Shown here one piece after another: positions 60,438 through 64,000 of a stretch of DNA of 64,000 nucleotides (positions within the stretch are counted from its first letter, which is position 1; every line of letters begins with the position of its first letter). The DNA comes from Nemania diffusa (taxonomy: Eukaryota > Ascomycota > Sordariomycetes > Xylariales > Xylariaceae): positions 3,730,501 to 3,794,500 of the forward strand of contig JBBPUQ010000008.1 in assembly GCA_038501195.1 (NCBI GenBank), in the 5' to 3' direction. The notes below the pieces were generated by a model that did no database searches, was not told where the DNA came from, and saw only the letters and a list, made by a program, of their open reading frames with translations. The translations under genes and the position numbers were made by a program.

Positions 60438-62100
60438 CTAGGCGAAAGCGCCGACAATAGACATGCCAACAGCTAAGTAGTATCAGCTACAAGGTCTAGC
60501 GCTAGCAGAGGCAAGGCGACATACCACCAGCTAACACATATGCGAAAGCAATTTTCTTGTCCTTCTTCGTCATGACCCGGCCGGATTCCTCGGACAGGAA
60601 ATCTTCGGCGAGTAAGTCCACTAAAGCGGCGTAAATCAAAAGGCCGGAAGAGCTACAAACCTGTGAGTAGCTGCATAACATTTGATAGATTGCGAATGGG
60701 GATTCAATCCTACATTGCGTTAAAAACACCGACTATGATTAAGCCAAAGGCGCTATTCGGGTCGTAGGTGCTGTGTGCACCGAGTCCAATAGCTTGCCCG
60801 ATAGGTGCCGTAGTGCCAAATGCAATGACTAGAAGCCATGGCCGGACTGGAGTTTGAAGAGTTAGTGGTTATTTTCTTCTTGTGCTCCATAATGAATCTA
60901 GCTTGAGTTGAATATTTGGGGTTATACGGAGCTTCCGATATGGAAATCTCGGCTGAATAGGGGAGGTATTGATATTGATGCCTAATGGAAGTCTGGTCAC
61001 TACTTACTGCTCCCTTTTGGATATGGTACAGCTGCGATGCGCGAGCCCAGTCCGAGACCCTCAAACACCTGGTGGAAAAGAATGGCAATAAGTAGGACAA
61101 CGTAGCCCTTTATTGTAATAGAGACCGTAATGCCCACGAAAACCGAGTGGAAGAGAATTCCACCCTCAAGTAATGTGATGTTCACTGTGCCAGTCGTAGT
61201 TAGCACACTATTCTTTTAGCTGCGTAGCAAGTGATAGTGCCTTGTATGTGGCGTTTCTCACATAGGAGGGCAGTTTTTCTGGATACCACTCACTATTCAT
61301 CTTCTTATATACGAGAGGATCGACAGGCCGGCCTTCTACGTCCCAAGTCGCCTTTTCTCTTACCACGATATCTCCCTTAGACTGGGCCGACTGGGCCAAT
61401 TGCTTTGCGGTATTTATTTCATCTGTATCAAAACTGCTGTGGCTCGAGGGCAGCCGAGACTCGGTGGGCGGCACGGTCTCAACAGTCGTGGCGGTCGTGC
61501 TATGATCATGTGCCGCCTCGAAACCGAGAGCGCCGCCATGCGAATGTCCACCTATCTTGTTGTTCATCCACATCTCGATAACGAACAAGGAGAAAAGCGA
61601 CGCCATCATTATAACTCCCGGGAGAGGGGGGTATTGTTCAGTGAAGAAGTCCGGGAGGCACGGATTAGATAGGCTGAGGAATGCCGTAGGAAGCAGCTGT
61701 CGTGATGGCAAAGTGAGAAGTTGTCGAAGGGTTGAGGAGTACAGCGACTTACATGAACGAAAGCTGTTGCCACTAGCACACCAGTGCCAAAATGTTTACA
61801 GGCGAAGAATACTTTGGTTGGTACTTTGAGCCATTTTATCTTCTGAGCCGCCACTGGGAAACCAGCCCCTGAATAGAAACAAACACATTAACAAGATACC
61901 TCTTAACAGTTTGTGGGCCTATTCCCATACCAAAAATCGAAGCAAACAAGACAAGGACTACATGTGACGCGTTAGCATTTGTACAGATAAGACCTCGATG
62001 ATAGATATTGTTGATCTGGCTACTAACATAGTCCAAGTGTATGTATCCCAACGTCGTACTCTCCAGCTTGGTTACCACTACCGCAGACCGGCTTGGCCAT
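60438..62100 (-). CDS. ZIP-family zinc/iron transporter
   Basis: Zinc-uptake transporter of the ZIP family (fungal ZrtA/Zrt1-2 type), in the plasma membrane or an organelle. Eight exons join to 363 residues: 62028-62100, 61931-61957, 61753-61868, 61294-61696, 61008-61184, 60714-60846, 60525-60652 and 60438-60472. The N-terminus MAKPVCGSGNQAGEYDVGIH is family-typical. TM1 reads TLGLFLVLFASIFGAGFPV and TM2 CKHFGTGVLVATAFVHLLPTAF. The cytosolic loop has a modest His-rich patch (GGHSHGG, AAHDH). The pore helices hold NITLLEGGILFHSVFVG and LLIAILFHQVFEGLGLGSRI, with the metal-binding His and Glu. The last helices are PWLLVIAFGTTAPIGQAIG and SSGLLIYAALVDLLAEDF, ending at SIVGAFA. All joins keep frame. 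Exons of 27 and 35 bases are easy for gene finders to miss. No Zap1-like operator was recognised upstream. Confidence 0.93.
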
Positions 62101-63768
62101 ATCGTCTGCCATGATGGAAAATTAAAAAAGAAAAATTCGGTTTAGTCCTGCCGAAGTAAAAAGAGGGTGTATAAGAAAATCTTATTGGTCGAGAACCAGC
62201 GACCGAGATAGGATCACTCGTGTCGTCCCGCGACTTCCGATTCGACTTGCGATTCGGAGCAGGAAGGAAATGAGATACAATCTCTTCAATGTAGAGAAAG
62301 CCTGGGGACTTGGTAATAACAGCAGGACCTTCTGTTTTATTACGTCTAAGCCGTTGGTACTTCTTACTCATTCTTCGATCTCCAATGCCACGATGATCCT
62401 CGTCCCATATATATAATGCACAGCGGCGCTTCAGCGATCTTCGCTTCGACATTCTATGTTACTGCCGGCGACACAGTAGATCAAACGCTGTGAGGTTCTC
62501 AACTGCGACCTGGCGGAGTCCATATCGAAAGGGAAGGAGAGCACACGACCTTAGCCTCATCGTTCAGGGATGCTATATGTTGCAGCACTCGGACGTTGAA
62601 ACGGAACGCTCATTTGCAGCTGCGTCTATCCAATGGGAACTTAAACATATAGCGTAGGCTTGGCCGTGTAGCTTCCGATGGCGGCTACTAACCACAAAGG
62701 CTAAGAATTGATGTTGATCATCTCGCCTAGGCTCTCCTTGCCATAATCAAAACTCCCAAGCCGCCAAGCTATAAAATAAGAAACCCATGTAGTAAGTACA
62801 GGATAGAAAGCGCTAATAATGCAGTCTGAGTGTCGAGGAGGGAAGGACCCCTATGTCGCGATAGTATCCCCGTACGAATATGTCGTCCTAGATAGCTTGA
62901 TTGGCTCAGTTCACGAAACCAGTTGAGGTTGAGTCTGGATGCCGAGACGCTTCACGGGCTTGGGAGAGGCTTGGCAACTTTATACCTAATGTATGTTCAG
63001 TGCTTTGACCTCTGGGCTGAGTTAAGTTGGTAATCAAAGGTGAGCCCAGTACTGTGTGATGCAGCATGAACTACTCGGCAGCGAGAAAACCCGCGTGCTT
63101 CGATTCAGCCTTGGACCGGAGAATTCTGGTCTTAAAACTAGTGCCAAGATAAACACAGGAGGTGTCTGTGTCTGCATGATGGCAGAACAGAAAAAACGGT
63201 GCCGATCTAACAGTCACCACAAGCTGGATGGGGTGAAGGATTGTTTCGATAACCTAATAAGCATACTGCCAAGGCTTGGAGGGTCTGCAAAATATATACC
63301 TAGATCTAGTTGTCATGATGTCGTTCTTGTGGGGTTTTGGAGTGCAATGCTACGTACGTACGACCGCTATTGGGGGGACGAGGCACAACTCGTACCCTTG
63401 TTATACTACCCCAATAAGATCTGCTATGGAATATGCATCGAAACGGACTGCCGTTGCGCGACTGGGCAGCACAACCGCCCCTACATACACACGTACACAG
63501 GCTCTGCCGCGAGGCCATCCTCTGAATGGTCACTGCGCCTCAAGCACCACTCGCACTCGTGCTGTTGAATATTCCATAGAAGCCATCCGGTTTTGGCAAA
63601 ACCACTACGTCATGACAATGAGCGCAGTCAAACTGGTGTCGTCAGATCTATTGCCAGCGGGTATATCAAAGTGAATATGTGCTTACTTCTTATGTTTTCT
63701 CTACCTTCCCTAGGCTAATCGGTTTGGTTTTCTATCATTCTTGCAAACCCAGGTATACATCTCCAATT
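62101..63768. other. Intergenic region, no supported gene
   Basis: Promoter of the ZIP gene and upstream part of the right-edge gene. A plus-strand frame of 170 codons (63056-63568) has no recognisable domain and I do not call it. Confidence 0.45.
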
Positions 63769-64000
63769 ATGGCCTCGCCGTCCAACACTACCCAGGATAT
63801 AGGTGTGTAACTCCGTTTCTACATCTGAGTTTGAAATACTCCACCCACAGTCTGCGGGCCAATATGCATATTTATCCTAGGCCCTGCAACCTTCGTGTCA
63901 GATCCTATACTTTCAGAGCAGCTGATGCTGGCAATAGAAAGTATTAGTCAAGCCGGCTTGCCGGCTGTGTCTCAGGTCGACGCAGCGGCAGCCGCATCTC
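63769..64000 (+). CDS. Start of an unknown gene, cut by window edge
   Basis: Tentative. An ATG at 63769 opens a 34-base exon (MASPSNTTQDI), followed by a GTGTGT donor at 63803. A TTTCAG acceptor at 63916 continues in frame to the window end as EQLMLAIESISQAGLPAVSQ and an Ala run. The N-terminus looks like a soluble fungal protein with a short amphipathic helix, but too little is visible to name it. It could also begin further upstream. Confidence 0.4.

Noticed and set aside
63056..63568. 170-codon plus-strand frame
   Set aside because: Composition and pattern look random, no motif is recognised, and overlapping frames are equally open.

Overview
The window looks like nuclear DNA of a filamentous ascomycete (Pezizomycotina; Sordariomycetes is my guess from general style, not proven). 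Seen directly: almost every gene is split by 49-150 base introns with GTNNGT donors and GCTAAC/GCTAAT-like branch points, intergenic regions are long and full of TACCTA/TAGGTA microsatellite, and the protein families are fungal (phytochrome hybrid kinase, copper-fist and Zn2Cys6 regulators, PigL_N/ankyrin protein, Dal5-type MFS). Exon joins were worked out by hand from splice signals, reading frame and family sequence; every join listed as complete gives a length divisible by three.

Layout. 1-22 kb is fairly gene-dense and almost wholly on the minus strand: a flavin amine oxidase cut by the left edge; an ABCG-type transporter with a Cys-rich ectodomain; a PigL_N/ankyrin protein; a fungal phytochrome (about 1517 aa, bilin-binding Cys, PAS-GAF-PHY, histidine kinase and receiver); a ten-exon Dal5-like MFS permease; an AT-rich block without genes; and a ketopantoate reductase. 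22-36.5 kb is a 14.5 kb stretch in which I find no gene. At 36.55 kb a copper-fist transcription factor lies on the plus strand, followed by another 5.6 kb without genes.

44-64 kb is denser again: an Rgt1-like Zn2Cys6 regulator, a small SET-domain protein, an acidic hypothetical protein, a CNNM/Mam3-type membrane protein with CBS domains, a divergent pair made of a muconate-cyclase-type lactonase and an intradiol ring-cleavage dioxygenase, an eight-exon ZIP zinc transporter, and the first exons of an unknown gene running off the right edge.

Functional links: the dioxygenase and the lactonase are consecutive-type steps of aromatic (beta-ketoadipate) catabolism and share one 1.4 kb promoter region. 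The copper-fist regulator, the CNNM/Mam3 protein and the ZIP transporter all concern metal homeostasis but are spread over 25 kb and need not be co-regulated. I see no secondary-metabolite cluster, transposase, tRNA or rRNA gene that I can support. The most open questions are the two gene-free regions, the dispersed palindromic CTACCTAGGTAG motif, the cluster of GGCGCC palindromes near 40-41 kb, the stopless in-frame intron inside the phytochrome receiver, and the recurrent AAG 3' splice sites.
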